Source of the DNA: Proteobacteria bacterium UBA4457
Lineage (GTDB): Bacteria; Pseudomonadota; Gammaproteobacteria; Ga0077536
Length of the DNA: 64,000 nt
Direction of reading: 5' to 3'
Assembly (NCBI GenBank): GCA_002390205.1
Contig: DGOV01000083.1
Span: 6,458 to 70,457 of the forward strand
Shown: positions 25,718 through 35,225 of the stretch, piece by piece
Layout: the number at the start of each line of letters is the position of its first letter
Position numbering within the stretch: position 1 is the stretch's first letter
Made by a program: the position numbers and the translations under genes
Notes under the pieces: model-generated
The model's input: the letters and a program-made list of their open reading frames with translations, nothing else
The model's database searches: none
What the model was told of the DNA's origin: nothing

Positions 25718-27072
25718 AGGTTTTTTATCTTTTGCATTAATGTGCTCGGAATCTTTGCAGCTGAGCTGTTACTCATCGACAAGACAGTATCGCCATGCCG
25801 TATTCTTTTCAGAACACTTTGAGTTAATTCACTGGGAGAGTGGTGGAACTCAAGCATACGAGCGTCTGCGAGCAGTCCTTGGACATCCCATTGGCAATCT
25901 CGAGGAAGTAGGATGAAAACTTCATCGGCATTCTCTAGAGCATTGGCAAGTTGGTGCCTGTTGGCACCCATTATCAGGCTATTCGAACGAAATTCGACAA
26001 TGGCGAGCAATCTACGGTCACCAGGTAGACTGTTTATAGCGTTGATAGCGACTTTGATAGCGGTAGGGTGATGGGCAAAGTCATCAAAAATATGCACTCC
26101 GTTATGCTCGCCATAAAACTCTAATCGTCGGCGGACATTTTTGAATTCCACCATTGCGGAAAGTCCGCTTTCTATATCTTCTGGCAGCGAAGCTGCGGCA
26201 CACATCGCAGCGACCATATTTTCCGCATTGTGCTCGCCAAATATCGGGCATTCAGTTTGTAATTCTTTCCCGTCCGCATCTATGATGGTAATCCTATTAC
26301 TTGCATCGTTTTCTCCGTTTGTCTTCCATTCACAATCACCGTCCATGCCAAAAGTCCGCACCTCTGACCAGCAGCCCATTTTTATCGTATCTTTTATTGT
26401 CTGAACATGCTCAGAGTGGATTATAGTTGCCTCGGCAGGCATGGTCCGTATTAAGTGATGAAATTGCTTTTTTATCGCTTCTAGATCTTTAAAAATATCC
26501 GCATGATCAAATTCTAAATTGTTAATAACTAAAGTTCTTGGCCGGTAGTGAACGAATTTCGAGCGCTTGTCGAAAAAGGCGGTGTCATACTCGTCAGCCT
26601 CGATTACAAAGTATTTAGATTCTCCCAGTCTTGCAGAGACGTTAAAATTGCCTGGGACCCCTCCGACAAGGAAGCCAGGACAGAGGCCAGAATTCTCGAG
26701 AATCCAAGCAATCATGCTCGTAACCGTAGTTTTCCCATGGGTCCCAGATACCGCGATTACATGGCGTCCCGATAGCACTTCTTTTTTGAGCCATTCAGGG
26801 CCTGACATGTAAGGTATATCGTTGGTTAACACAAATTCTACACATTCATTGCCGCGGGTAAGCGCGTTACCGATCAAAACTAAATCGGGCTTCTCACGCA
26901 AGTTATTGGCTGAATAGGAATCAAAGACTTTTATATCCATTCCGGCAAGTATGTCGCTCATGGGTGGGTAAATGGACAAGTCTGTTCCTGAGACAATATG
27001 CCCTTTTTCCTTGGCAAGAGAGGCTAACCCTGCCATGAATGTTCCGGCAATCCCTAGGATGTGAATGTGCAT
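25714..27072 (-). CDS. mpl: UDP-MurNAc:tripeptide ligase Mpl
   Basis: Reattaches recycled murein tripeptide to UDP-MurNAc. 452 residues with the Mur ligase domains in order: N-terminal Rossmann (HILGIAGTFMAGLA), ATP site GTHGKTT (110–116), EADEYDTAFFDKRSKF, and the C-terminal HHPTAI segment. The GIAGTFMAG variant distinguishes Mpl from MurC. It is upstream of the LON-domain gene in a two-gene operon. Confidence 0.96.
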   Translation of the reverse strand: MHIHILGIAGTFMAGLASLAKEKGHIVSGTDLSIYPPMSDILAGMDIKVFDSYSANNLREKPDLVLIGNALTRGNECVEFVLTNDIPYMSGPEWLKKEVLSGRHVIAVSGTHGKTTVTSMIAWILENSGLCPGFLVGGVPGNFNVSARLGESKYFVIEADEYDTAFFDKRSKFVHYRPRTLVINNLEFDHADIFKDLEAIKKQFHHLIRTMPAEATIIHSEHVQTIKDTIKMGCWSEVRTFGMDGDCEWKTNGENDASNRITIIDADGKELQTECPIFGEHNAENMVAAMCAAASLPEDIESGLSAMVEFKNVRRRLEFYGEHNGVHIFDDFAHHPTAIKVAINAINSLPGDRRLLAIVEFRSNSLIMGANRHQLANALENADEVFILLPRDCQWDVQGLLADARMLEFHHSPSELTQSVLKRIRHGDTVLSMSNSSAAKIPSTLMQKIKNL

Positions 27073-27163
27073 ATTATTTCAGCATTTATAGTTTGGGTCT
27101 CAGACCAGAGCATCAACACTTGCCAGCGCAATTCGATGCATGAAAAGCGATGTTTTCAGGCGA

Positions 27164-28387
27164 TTAAGAGTAATGGGACACCACATACTGTTCTAGTAGC
27201 TGCTTAAACTCACTAGCGATGTGTTCTCCTCGAAGAGTTACATGCTTCTCGCCATCTATGAACACCGGAGCTGCCAACCCTTCCCCTGTTCCAGGAAGGC
27301 TTATCCCTATGTTAGCGTGCTTGCTTTCTCCGGGACCATTCACTACGCATCCCATTACTGCGAGACTCATATCTTCTACTCCGGGATGAATGTCTTTCCA
27401 CTTCGGCATTTGGGTCCTTACATATGCTTGTATGTCTTGCGCCAGCTCTTGGAATACCGTACTGGTGGTTCTGCCGCAGCCAGGACAAGCGATTACGAGG
27501 GGAGTAAAAGACCTTAGACCCATGACTTGTAAAAGCTCTTGCGCGACTATGACCTCTTGTGTTCGATCCCCGCCAGGCTCGGGCGTTAAGGATATCCTAA
27601 CTGTGTCTCCAATCCCCTCTTGCATCAGTATACTCATGGCGGCAGAGGAGGCGACAATTCCTTTTGAACCCATGCCGGCTTCAGTGAGGCCCAGATGCAA
27701 AGGGTAGCTGCACTGTTTTCCAATTCTTCTGTATACGTTGATAAGATCCTGTACATCACTGCATTTACAAGAAAGGATGATTTTCGACTTGTCGAGTCCA
27801 ATTTCTTCGGCCTGACGAGCGCTGTTAAGCGCCGAGAAAATAAGGGCGTCATAGGCGACTTCTTTCGAAGATTTTGGCACCTTTAGTTCGTTATTTTTAT
27901 CCATCATTTTCGCAACTAGAGAGGGATCTAAACTGCCATAATTCACGCCGATCCGAACTGGCTTGTTTTGCGCAATGGCAACCTCGATTATGGTTGCGAA
28001 TTGGTCATCTCGTTTCCTCCCAAATCCAACATTGCCGGGGTTTATCCTATATTTGGCGAGTGCTTCCGCGCAGTCTGGATATTTAGTCAGTAGAATATGT
28101 CCGTTGTAGTGAAAATCTCCAACAAGCGGGACTGTACAGCCCGTAGAGTCAAGTAGCTCGCGGATTTTGCTCACCTTCTGCGCAGCTTCTTCGGTGTCGA
28201 CCGTTATTCGGACAAGTTCTGACCCCGCGGCTGCCAGAGCTTTAACCTGTTTGACAGTGCTAATTGCGTCTGATGTGTCTGTGTTAGTCATTGATTGAAC
28301 GACAATCGGCGCGCCACCGCCTACTGGAACACTACCTACCAGGGTTTGTAAAGACTGTCTGCGGACATATAAATCAGAATTACTCAA
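27164..28387 (-). CDS. ispG: 4-hydroxy-3-methylbut-2-enyl-diphosphate synthase IspG
   Basis: Penultimate step of the MEP isoprenoid pathway, converting MEcPP to HMBPP. 407 residues with the TIM barrel (VQSMTNTDT near the start) and the [4Fe-4S] cysteines in ACPGCGR and CVVNGPGE. The longer insertion between the two halves is typical of some lineages. Together with dxs in the same window it supports isoprenoid supply by the MEP route, needed for the hopanoid genes nearby. Confidence 0.96.
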   Translation of the reverse strand: MSNSDLYVRRQSLQTLVGSVPVGGGAPIVVQSMTNTDTSDAISTVKQVKALAAAGSELVRITVDTEEAAQKVSKIRELLDSTGCTVPLVGDFHYNGHILLTKYPDCAEALAKYRINPGNVGFGRKRDDQFATIIEVAIAQNKPVRIGVNYGSLDPSLVAKMMDKNNELKVPKSSKEVAYDALIFSALNSARQAEEIGLDKSKIILSCKCSDVQDLINVYRRIGKQCSYPLHLGLTEAGMGSKGIVASSAAMSILMQEGIGDTVRISLTPEPGGDRTQEVIVAQELLQVMGLRSFTPLVIACPGCGRTTSTVFQELAQDIQAYVRTQMPKWKDIHPGVEDMSLAVMGCVVNGPGESKHANIGISLPGTGEGLAAPVFIDGEKHVTLRGEHIASEFKQLLEQYVVSHYS

Positions 28388-28595
28388 TTATTTTCTCGTA
28401 GATTTTTAGGGCTTCCAAGGACAAGAGTATATTATACACTAGCTGGACACGCTTGGAGCCTATTGGTTCAGGGACCGCCCTCTAAATACTCTTATGTTCA
28501 CGATTCTAAGATAGAGTACTATCTTGACCTGCTGCTTTACAACAGCTTGCCACATTCTTTAGGGCAACAGGTCTAGAAAAGTCGAGGACAGATGT

Positions 28596-28991
28596 ATGAA
28601 AAAAATAAGCAAGACAAACGATGAGTGGCGAGTAGTACTTACGCCGGCTGCCTATACGGTGTGTCGGGAGCATGGTACCGAAGCACCCTTTTCCGGCGAG
28701 TATGATGGATGCAAAAAGAAAGGAATATATGAGTGTGTTTGTTGTCAGGCTAGTTTGTTTCGCTCTGAAGACAAATATGATTCAGGTTCAGGTTGGCCTA
28801 GTTTTTGGCAAGCGCTCGATGACATGAGCGTAGTGCTTAAGGAAGACCATAGTCTTGGCATGACGCGTACCGAAGTGATGTGTGCGGTTTGTGATTCTCA
28901 TTTAGGCCATGTTTTCCCCGATGGGCCTCAGCCGACAGGCTCGCGTTACTGCATCAATTCTGTGGCGTTACTGCTCAACGATGCAGAGTAG
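28596..28991 (+). CDS. msrB: Peptide-methionine (R)-S-oxide reductase MsrB
   Basis: Repairs oxidised methionine (R-epimer). 131 residues with structural zinc pairs CVCC (Cys47, Cys50) and CAVC (Cys96, Cys99), the SGSGWPSF core, and the catalytic Cys119 in SRYCINS. Length is that of a stand-alone MsrB. Monocistronic between divergent ispG and convergent dcd. Confidence 0.96.
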   Translation: MKKISKTNDEWRVVLTPAAYTVCREHGTEAPFSGEYDGCKKKGIYECVCCQASLFRSEDKYDSGSGWPSFWQALDDMSVVLKEDHSLGMTRTEVMCAVCDSHLGHVFPDGPQPTGSRYCINSVALLLNDAE

Positions 28992-29030
28992 AGTTATCTC
29001 TATATTTTGGGACTTAGCGCGAAGAAGATA

Positions 29031-29597
29031 TTAAGTCTTCGGCAAGGTGACTCCTATTTGCCCTTGATATTTACCCTGTCTATCTGCGTAGGATGTTTCA
29101 CAAGGATCGTCTGATTGGAGAAAGATAAGCTGAGCTACTCCTTCGTTGGCATAAATTTTTGCAGGTAAAGAGGTGGTGTTTGAAAATTCTAGAGTGATAT
29201 GACCCTCCCACTCAGGTTCTAATGGAGTGACATTAACAATGATGCCGCATCTTGCATAGGTCGATTTACCCAAACATATAGTTAGAATATCTCGTGGGAT
29301 TTTGAAATATTCGATTGTGCGAGCTAAAGCAAAAGAGTTTGGAGGAATGACGCAAACGTCTTTTTGAACATCGACAAAGTTACCTGAGTCGAAATTTTTA
29401 GGGTCGACAGTTGTTGAGTTCAGGTTGGTAAATACTTTGAATTCACCAGCACACCTGACATCGTACCCATAGCTTGATGTTCCAAAAGAAATAATTCTTT
29501 CTCCTTCAAGTGTTTTAACTTGATAGGGTGCGAAAGGGTTAATAAGGTCATGGCTTTGTGCCATTTTCCTTATCCATTTGTCTGACTTTATTGGCAA
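29031..29597 (-). CDS. dcd: dCTP deaminase
   Basis: Deaminates dCTP to dUTP for thymidylate synthesis. 188 residues with the catalytic motif GKSTYARCGI and the substrate-binding SYGYDVRC and TPLEPEWEGHITLEFSN segments. It follows apbC on the minus strand by 20 bases; apbC–dcd beside divergent metG is the arrangement in Pseudomonas. Confidence 0.96.
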   Translation of the reverse strand: MPIKSDKWIRKMAQSHDLINPFAPYQVKTLEGERIISFGTSSYGYDVRCAGEFKVFTNLNSTTVDPKNFDSGNFVDVQKDVCVIPPNSFALARTIEYFKIPRDILTICLGKSTYARCGIIVNVTPLEPEWEGHITLEFSNTTSLPAKIYANEGVAQLIFLQSDDPCETSYADRQGKYQGQIGVTLPKT

Positions 29598-29617
29598 TTT
29601 ATTGGATCTCCATAGGT

Positions 29618-30703
29618 TTAAGTATTTTGGATAACTATTTTAGGGAACTTAGAGGAGAAGTCACGGGCCTTTAGTGCTAGCCGAGCAGCTATTTTCCTTG
29701 CTATCTCTCGGTAGCTTTTCGCTATTTCTGAATCAGGTTCAATCGCCGTGGTAGGCCTACCATTGTCGACTCCTTCGCGAATTCTAATATCTAGCGGAAG
29801 CGACCCTAACATCTCTATTTCATATTGTTTTGCCATTGATTCTCCTCCTCCCGAGCCAAAAATATGTTCCGAGTGCCCGCACTTACTGCATATGTGGACG
29901 CTCATATTCTCGATAACTCCAAGGACCGGGACGTTAACTTTTTCGAACATCTTAAGTCCTTTTCTCGCGTCGAGTAATGCAATGTCTTGCGGAGTGGTGA
30001 CGATTACTGCCCCACTCACTGGAATTTTTTGGCACAAGGTAAGTTGTATGTCTCCCGTGCCCGGTGGGAGGTCGATTATCAAATAATCTAGATCGTGCCA
30101 GTTGGTATCGTTGATCAGCTGTTCTAAAGCCCCTGTTGCCATGGGTCCACGCCAAATCATAGGAGTGTCTTCTTCTATTAGGTTGCCGATAGACATCGTC
30201 TGTAATTGATAGCTAACTTTGGGCTCCATAGATTTCCCGTCCTTACTGTCAGGACGGCCTTGGGTGCCAAGCATTCGAGTCTGGCTGGGCCCGTATATAT
30301 CCGCATCCAGAACTCCTACTTTGCCACCCTCTTGTTGTAACGCTATGGCTAAATTCGCAGCGGTGGTCGATTTCCCTACTCCACCTTTTCCCGATGCAAT
30401 GGCAATAATGTTTTTAACTTGGCTGAGAGGTTTTGTACCTTTTTGGACTTCTCTAGCAAGTATTTTTGAGGTAACTTGAAAATCAATGTTGCCAACACTC
30501 AGCCCAGCGCATAGGGATTCTAGTCTTCTGACTAGAATTTCTCGGTAATTATCAATAGGGAACCCGAGTTCAATCTCTACTGTAGTTCCTTGGTCGTGCG
30601 TATGGATGTTTTTAAGAGCTCCTGAACTTATTAGATCTTTGCCAAGATACGGATCTATTTCATTTTCAATTAGCCTTTTGATTTCAGTTTCTGTCGTGCT
30701 CAT
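29618..30703 (-). CDS. apbC: Iron-sulfur carrier protein ApbC (Mrp/NBP35 family)
   Basis: P-loop ATPase that binds and delivers [4Fe-4S] clusters. 361 residues: an N-terminal MIP18/DUF59-like domain (1–80), the deviant Walker A GKGGVGKST (105–113), DADIYGPS, LPPGTGD, and the cluster-binding CSKCGH. Divergent from metG, a conserved arrangement in gammaproteobacteria. Confidence 0.95.
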   Translation of the reverse strand: MSTTETEIKRLIENEIDPYLGKDLISSGALKNIHTHDQGTTVEIELGFPIDNYREILVRRLESLCAGLSVGNIDFQVTSKILAREVQKGTKPLSQVKNIIAIASGKGGVGKSTTAANLAIALQQEGGKVGVLDADIYGPSQTRMLGTQGRPDSKDGKSMEPKVSYQLQTMSIGNLIEEDTPMIWRGPMATGALEQLINDTNWHDLDYLIIDLPPGTGDIQLTLCQKIPVSGAVIVTTPQDIALLDARKGLKMFEKVNVPVLGVIENMSVHICSKCGHSEHIFGSGGGESMAKQYEIEMLGSLPLDIRIREGVDNGRPTTAIEPDSEIAKSYREIARKIAARLALKARDFSSKFPKIVIQNT

Positions 30704-30766
30704 TTCGGGATTCCGAGGATAGAAAAGATTTATTTTACACTAATAGCCGTATTTGCGGTTGCTTAC

Positions 30767-30772
30767 TATAAT
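30767..30772 (+). promoter_or_regulatory. Candidate -10 element of metG
   Basis: A perfect TATAAT lies 45 bases before the metG ATG; no good -35 hexamer is visible at the standard distance. Confidence 0.3.
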
Positions 30773-30817
30773 GATCCATATATTTTCATTAATAAATGGT
30801 TGTGATGTCGGACGATT

Positions 30818-32839
30818 ATGGAAGAACCCAAGAGAAAAATCTTAGTAACGAGTGCGCTGCCATACGCAAACGGACCGATTCACATAGGTCATATGGTGGA
30901 ATATATCCAGACAGATGTATGGGTCCGGTTTCAGAAAATGAGGGGTCATGAGTGTTATTTTGTTTGCGCGGATGATGCGCATGGAACCCCAATCATGCTT
31001 AAGGCTGAAGCTGAGCAGGTGCCACCAGAGATGTTGATTGAGCGAATTAGCCGAGAACATCAGCGAGACTTTAGTGCTTTTGGCATTGAGTTTGACAATT
31101 ATCACTCAACGCATTCAGACGAAAACCGAAACATATCTGAGTTTATATACGAACAGCTAAGGAAAGATGACTTGATTGTAGCCCGCACGATAGAGCAGGC
31201 GTACGATCCAGTTAAGGGAATGTTCCTTCCAGATCGTTTCGTTCGAGGAACATGCCCAAGGTGCGCTGCAGTAGAACAATATGGGGACAGTTGCGAGGCT
31301 TGTGGCGCAACATATTCGCCTACCGATTTAATTGACCCCCTTTCTGTAGTATCTGGCGTTACGCCGGAGTTGAAAAAATCAGAACATCTTTTCTTTACTC
31401 TTGCTAAATTCCAGGACGTCCTTCGTGACTGGATAGCGAACACTGATTTACACTCTGGTGTGGTAAAAAAACTGGAAGACTGGTTTGAAACAGGGCTGAA
31501 AGATTGGGATATTTCGCGAGATGCACCTTACTTTGGTTTTGAAATACCTGATAATCCCGGAAAGTACTTCTACGTATGGTTGGATGCTCCCATCGGCTAT
31601 CTTGCTAGTTTTAAAAACCTTTGCGAGTCTGAAAAGATAGACTTCGAATTATTCCTTCGACCTGAAAGCGACGCTGAGCTTTACCATTTTATTGGTAAAG
31701 ATATTATGTATTTTCACACTCTTTTTTGGCCTGCGATGCTTAAAGGAGCTGGCTATCGGTTGCCTACGAACGTTTTCGTGCATGGGTTTCTTACTATAGA
31801 TGGCAAGAAAATGTCCAAATCAAGGGGGAGTTTTATAAAAGCTGAAACTTACCTTTCTTTCCTTAGTCCGGATTACCTGCGGTATTATTTTTCTGCGAAA
31901 TTGACGTCGGGAATTGAGGACATTGACCTGAACTGGGATGATTTTGAAGCTCGAGTTAATAGTGACCTTGTAGGCAAGTTCGTGAATATTGGAAGCCGTT
32001 GTGCAGGTTTCATAACGAAACGCTTCGATAGCAAGCTTGCTGATGAAATTGCAAACACAGAATTAATGCTATCGTTTTCATCTGCCTCTGCTGATATCGC
32101 CAGCTTTTATGAGGAGCGAGAATATGGAAAGGCGATACGGGAAATTATGGGGCTTGCTGATCTGGCGAATCGGTACATTGATAGTGAGAAGCCGTGGGTT
32201 CTAGCAAAAGAAGAAGGTGCCGATAGACATCTCCATCTGGTTGTTACAATGGGGATTTTGCTATTTCGTGTTTTAGCGATCTATCTAAAGCCTGTTATTC
32301 CTGACATTATTATAGAAATTGAAAAATTTTTAGGCGAGCCTTCTTTGTCTTGGTCTGATATTCATGCCGCTCCCCTAGGGAACACTATTAATAAATTTAT
32401 CCCATTAATTGAACGGGTGGAATCAGGGGAAATCGTGAAAATGATAGACGAAGTCAAAAGAGATGTAGAAGAAGAAAAGACAATAGTCAAAGAGGAGTCT
32501 GAGGAGCAAGGGCATCAAATTTCTATTGAGGACTTCTTAAAAATCGACTTACGGGTGGCGAAGATAGTTACGGCTTCTAGTGTAGTTGGTGCTGATAAAC
32601 TTTTGAAACTGGATCTAGACGTCGGCGGTGAGCCGCGGCAAGTATTCGCAGGGATAAAGCAATCCTATGATCCAGAGGAATTAGTCGGGAAGTTGGTTGT
32701 AGTTGTTGCTAATTTAGCGCCTCGGAAAATGCGGTTTGGCGTCTCTGAAGGGATGATATTGGCTGCCGGCCCAGGTGGCAGCGAAGTATTTTTGCTGGAA
32801 CCTTCCAATGGGTCAGAGCCTGGTATGAAAATTAAATAA
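30818..32839 (+). CDS. metG: Methionyl-tRNA synthetase
   Basis: 673 residues. Catalytic motifs are the HIGH-type PIHIGH (about 20–25) and KMSKSRG; a four-cysteine zinc knuckle (CPRCAAVEQYGDSCEAC) lies in the connective peptide. The C-terminal third carries the tRNA-binding OB domain (IDLRVAKIV ... APRKMRFGVSEGM), which is also the dimerisation domain. Confidence 0.98.
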   Translation: MEEPKRKILVTSALPYANGPIHIGHMVEYIQTDVWVRFQKMRGHECYFVCADDAHGTPIMLKAEAEQVPPEMLIERISREHQRDFSAFGIEFDNYHSTHSDENRNISEFIYEQLRKDDLIVARTIEQAYDPVKGMFLPDRFVRGTCPRCAAVEQYGDSCEACGATYSPTDLIDPLSVVSGVTPELKKSEHLFFTLAKFQDVLRDWIANTDLHSGVVKKLEDWFETGLKDWDISRDAPYFGFEIPDNPGKYFYVWLDAPIGYLASFKNLCESEKIDFELFLRPESDAELYHFIGKDIMYFHTLFWPAMLKGAGYRLPTNVFVHGFLTIDGKKMSKSRGSFIKAETYLSFLSPDYLRYYFSAKLTSGIEDIDLNWDDFEARVNSDLVGKFVNIGSRCAGFITKRFDSKLADEIANTELMLSFSSASADIASFYEEREYGKAIREIMGLADLANRYIDSEKPWVLAKEEGADRHLHLVVTMGILLFRVLAIYLKPVIPDIIIEIEKFLGEPSLSWSDIHAAPLGNTINKFIPLIERVESGEIVKMIDEVKRDVEEEKTIVKEESEEQGHQISIEDFLKIDLRVAKIVTASSVVGADKLLKLDLDVGGEPRQVFAGIKQSYDPEELVGKLVVVVANLAPRKMRFGVSEGMILAAGPGGSEVFLLEPSNGSEPGMKIK

Positions 32840-32871
32840 TTTAGCTACACTTAATAAGTGGTGGTGTTTCT

Positions 32872-33468
32872 TTGAAACAAATGAATAGAAAAGAACTGCT
32901 GCATAATCTGCTTCCGCAAACACAGTGTAGACGTTGTGGCTTTGCTGATTGCAAGGCCTATGCTGACTCTATGGATAGGGGCATTTCCTCACCAAACTTA
33001 TGCCCTCCTGGCGGAGAGGCTACCCGCGAAGCACTTTTCAGCGTTCTAGGGATGCCGGTCGATCCGATAGGAGCAATCCATAAAGACGAGGAGATATTGA
33101 TTGCGCGAATATATGAGGATGAATGTATCGGATGCACGAAATGTATTCAGCAGTGCCCCACTGATGCCATAATTGGTGCACAATCAGTTATTCATACTGT
33201 GGTTGAACAGTGGTGTACCGGTTGTTCTTTATGCGTTAGTGTTTGCCCAACAGACTGCATAACGCTTGTTCCTATCTCGGACCTTGCGTTGCGTATTTCC
33301 GCTCATGAGAGCGGTGTTCGCTATTCTGAAATGAAAGAACGCTTGGCCGTTCATGGCCGTCTTGAAGAGCAAAGAGAATATCTAGATGTTGAAGATCATG
33401 AGCAGGAATCTCTAAAAGATATTGTGGCTGCCGCATTGGATCGCAAGGGACAGGTTCTTGAAGAATAG
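32872..33468 (+). CDS. rnfB: RnfB-like polyferredoxin, soluble and without other rnf genes
   Basis: 198 residues with three cluster sites: an N-terminal CRRCGFADC...C set typical of RnfB/RsxB, then two ferredoxin motifs CIGCTKCIQQCP and CTGCSLCVSVCP. The N-terminal membrane helix of RnfB is absent, and no rnfA, C, D, G or E accompanies it although the metG–nth interval is where rnf operons often sit. It probably works as a soluble electron carrier. The TTG at 32872 has GGTGG at a good distance; the ATG at 32881 is the alternative start. Confidence 0.82.
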   Translation: MKQMNRKELLHNLLPQTQCRRCGFADCKAYADSMDRGISSPNLCPPGGEATREALFSVLGMPVDPIGAIHKDEEILIARIYEDECIGCTKCIQQCPTDAIIGAQSVIHTVVEQWCTGCSLCVSVCPTDCITLVPISDLALRISAHESGVRYSEMKERLAVHGRLEEQREYLDVEDHEQESLKDIVAAALDRKGQVLEE

Positions 33469-33500
33469 GGAGATTAGATTGCGAGAAGGATTTATGTCTA

Positions 33501-34145
33501 GTGAACGCTGATATGAGAGCTCAATTTTTTACGCGTTTAAGAAATGTAACTCCTATCCCAAAAACTGAACTTAATTATCAATCTAACTTCCAACTATTGA
33601 TCGCCGTCATCCTATCTGCCCAAGCAACTGATGTAAGCGTTAATAAGGCGACGAAGGCATTGTTCGCCGTAGCTCCTGATGCTAAAAAAATGGTTGCGCT
33701 CAAAGAGAAAAACCTTAAAGAATATATTAAAACTATTGGTCTTTTTAATACCAAAGCGTCTAATGTGTTTAAAACTTGTCGAATACTTTGTGAAGAATAT
33801 AGTGGAGTAGTGCCGAGTACTCGTAGCGAGTTAGAGGCTCTACCTGGGGTAGGCAGGAAAACAGCTAATGTTATTTTAAATACGGCGTTTGGCGAGCCAA
33901 CTATAGCGGTGGACACGCATATATTCCGTGTTTCTAATCGAACTAAACTGGCTCCAGGTAAAACACCGCTGCAAGTCGAGAAAAACTTAATGAAGCGTAT
34001 ACCCGCCGATTTCCACCGTTATGCACATCATTGGTTGATCATGCATGGTCGGTATACATGTCTGGCGCGCTCGCCAAAATGTGGAGAATGTTCAGTTTCA
34101 GACTGCTGTTCTTGGAATAAGAAAGGAAACCATAGTGGTGTCTAG
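33501..34145 (+). CDS. nth: Endonuclease III
   Basis: DNA glycosylase/AP lyase for oxidised pyrimidines, 214 residues. The helix-hairpin-helix GVGRKTANV carries the catalytic Lys, VDTHIFRV the catalytic Asp, and the C-terminal C-x6-C-x2-C-x5-C pattern (CLARSPKCGECSVSDCC) the [4Fe-4S] cluster. GTG start; the N-terminus aligns with E. coli Nth. Confidence 0.97.
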   Translation: MNADMRAQFFTRLRNVTPIPKTELNYQSNFQLLIAVILSAQATDVSVNKATKALFAVAPDAKKMVALKEKNLKEYIKTIGLFNTKASNVFKTCRILCEEYSGVVPSTRSELEALPGVGRKTANVILNTAFGEPTIAVDTHIFRVSNRTKLAPGKTPLQVEKNLMKRIPADFHRYAHHWLIMHGRYTCLARSPKCGECSVSDCCSWNKKGNHSGV

Positions 34146-34186
34146 CAGAGTTTTTCTGGCTCGGATGGAAGAAAATGGGGAACATT

Positions 34187-34615
34187 ATGTTTGTTGAAGA
34201 CAAGAACGACGCTAGGCAATTTTTTTTTCAGGTCTGGGATAAAATGTCCCAAGAAGTAAGGCTTGAACCTCTGGAGTCAGTGATTTCCGATGTAATAAAA
34301 ACACACCCAGAGTACCATGAGGTGCTTCGATCGAAAGACTTGGAGTTCTCTGTAGGATCTAACGGTGATGATGGAGCAAAAAATCCGTTTCTTCATATGG
34401 GATTGCATATTGCCCTTATCGAACAGCTCCAAACGGATCGCCCATCTGGAATTCGAGGCGTATTTCAGGAGCTTGTCTCTAAATATGGCAAGGATGTTCA
34501 TCGAGCCGAACATTCCGCCATGTCCTGCTTGGCGGAAGTTCTCCGAGTGGCTACAGGTGATGGCCATGCGCCTGATGAGCAAGAATATTTGAAGAGTATA
34601 AGAAAATTAATTTAA
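34187..34615 (+). CDS. DUF1841 family protein
   Basis: 142 residues of unknown function. The HPEYHEVL and NPFLHMGLHIALIEQ segments are the family signature of DUF1841. The start at 34187 (MFVEDKND) fits other members and has GGGGA just before it; an in-frame ATG at 34175 is possible. It follows nth by about 40 bases, a placement seen in other proteobacteria. Confidence 0.82.
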   Translation: MFVEDKNDARQFFFQVWDKMSQEVRLEPLESVISDVIKTHPEYHEVLRSKDLEFSVGSNGDDGAKNPFLHMGLHIALIEQLQTDRPSGIRGVFQELVSKYGKDVHRAEHSAMSCLAEVLRVATGDGHAPDEQEYLKSIRKLI

Positions 34616-34649
34616 CTTTTAGAAGATATGTTTTTGCGAAAGGTCGTTT

Positions 34650-34724
34650 ATGGATAAAAAATCATATAGCCGAACCCAGAAGGATAAAAACCTAGAGAGT
34701 TTCAGCTTAGATAGAGTCCTTTAA
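34650..34724 (+). CDS. Possible 24-residue basic micro-ORF
   Basis: An ATG preceded by GAAAGG at six bases opens a 24-codon frame (MDKKSYSRTQKDKN...), rich in Lys and Ser. A weak CCT/AGG hairpin and a T7 run (34731–34737) follow its stop. Too short to recognise; the ribosome-binding site and tail are the only support. Confidence 0.2.
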   Translation: MDKKSYSRTQKDKNLESFSLDRVL

Positions 34725-34834
34725 ACAGGGTTTTTTTGATCATCCGCGTGCTGCTTTAGAAAGTAACGGTTTTCTTTTAAACAGTTCACAATTTCGCTGG
34801 CAGGAATTAAACGCAGATTTATTGTGATAACAGC

Positions 34835-35158
34835 CTATCTCTCTAGCAAAGAGAGTTTTCCTTCTTTCCCTGCCCATTCTTCAGCGTCAGGAAGAGGGTC
34901 AGACATTTCTGTTATAACGGGCCAAGATTTAGCTAGTTCTGCATTTAACTCAATGAATTGTTGTTCATCATCCGTGAGGTCATCTTCGGATTTTATTGCT
35001 TCTACTGGGCATTCTGGCTCACAGAGTGTGCAATCAATGCACTCGTCCGGATCTATCACAAGGAAATTAGGGCCTTCATGAAAACAGTCAACGGGACACA
35101 CTTCGACGCAATCCGTATGCTTACACTTAATACAATCTTCAAGAACTACAAATGTCAT
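34835..35158 (-). CDS. fdxA: 7Fe ferredoxin FdxA
   Basis: 107 residues with one [3Fe-4S] and one [4Fe-4S] site: CIKCKHTDCVEVCPVDCF at the N-terminus and CIDCTLCEPECPVEA in the middle, followed by the acidic C-terminal extension typical of FdxA. Downstream of mutS, as in Pseudomonas, but with a promoter candidate of its own. Confidence 0.96.
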   Translation of the reverse strand: MTFVVLEDCIKCKHTDCVEVCPVDCFHEGPNFLVIDPDECIDCTLCEPECPVEAIKSEDDLTDDEQQFIELNAELAKSWPVITEMSDPLPDAEEWAGKEGKLSLLER

Positions 35159-35188
35159 TGGTTAAATCTCGTATTCGATAAAATACCT

Positions 35189-35218
35189 ATTATAACCTTG
35201 TCAGCACAAACAGCCCAA
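35189..35218 (-). promoter_or_regulatory. Candidate promoter of fdxA
   Basis: On the minus strand TTGGGC (35213–35218) and a perfect TATAAT (35189–35194) are 18 bases apart, about 30 bases upstream of the fdxA start and just after the mutS stop codon. Confidence 0.45.
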
Positions 35219-35225
35219 TGGTTTT

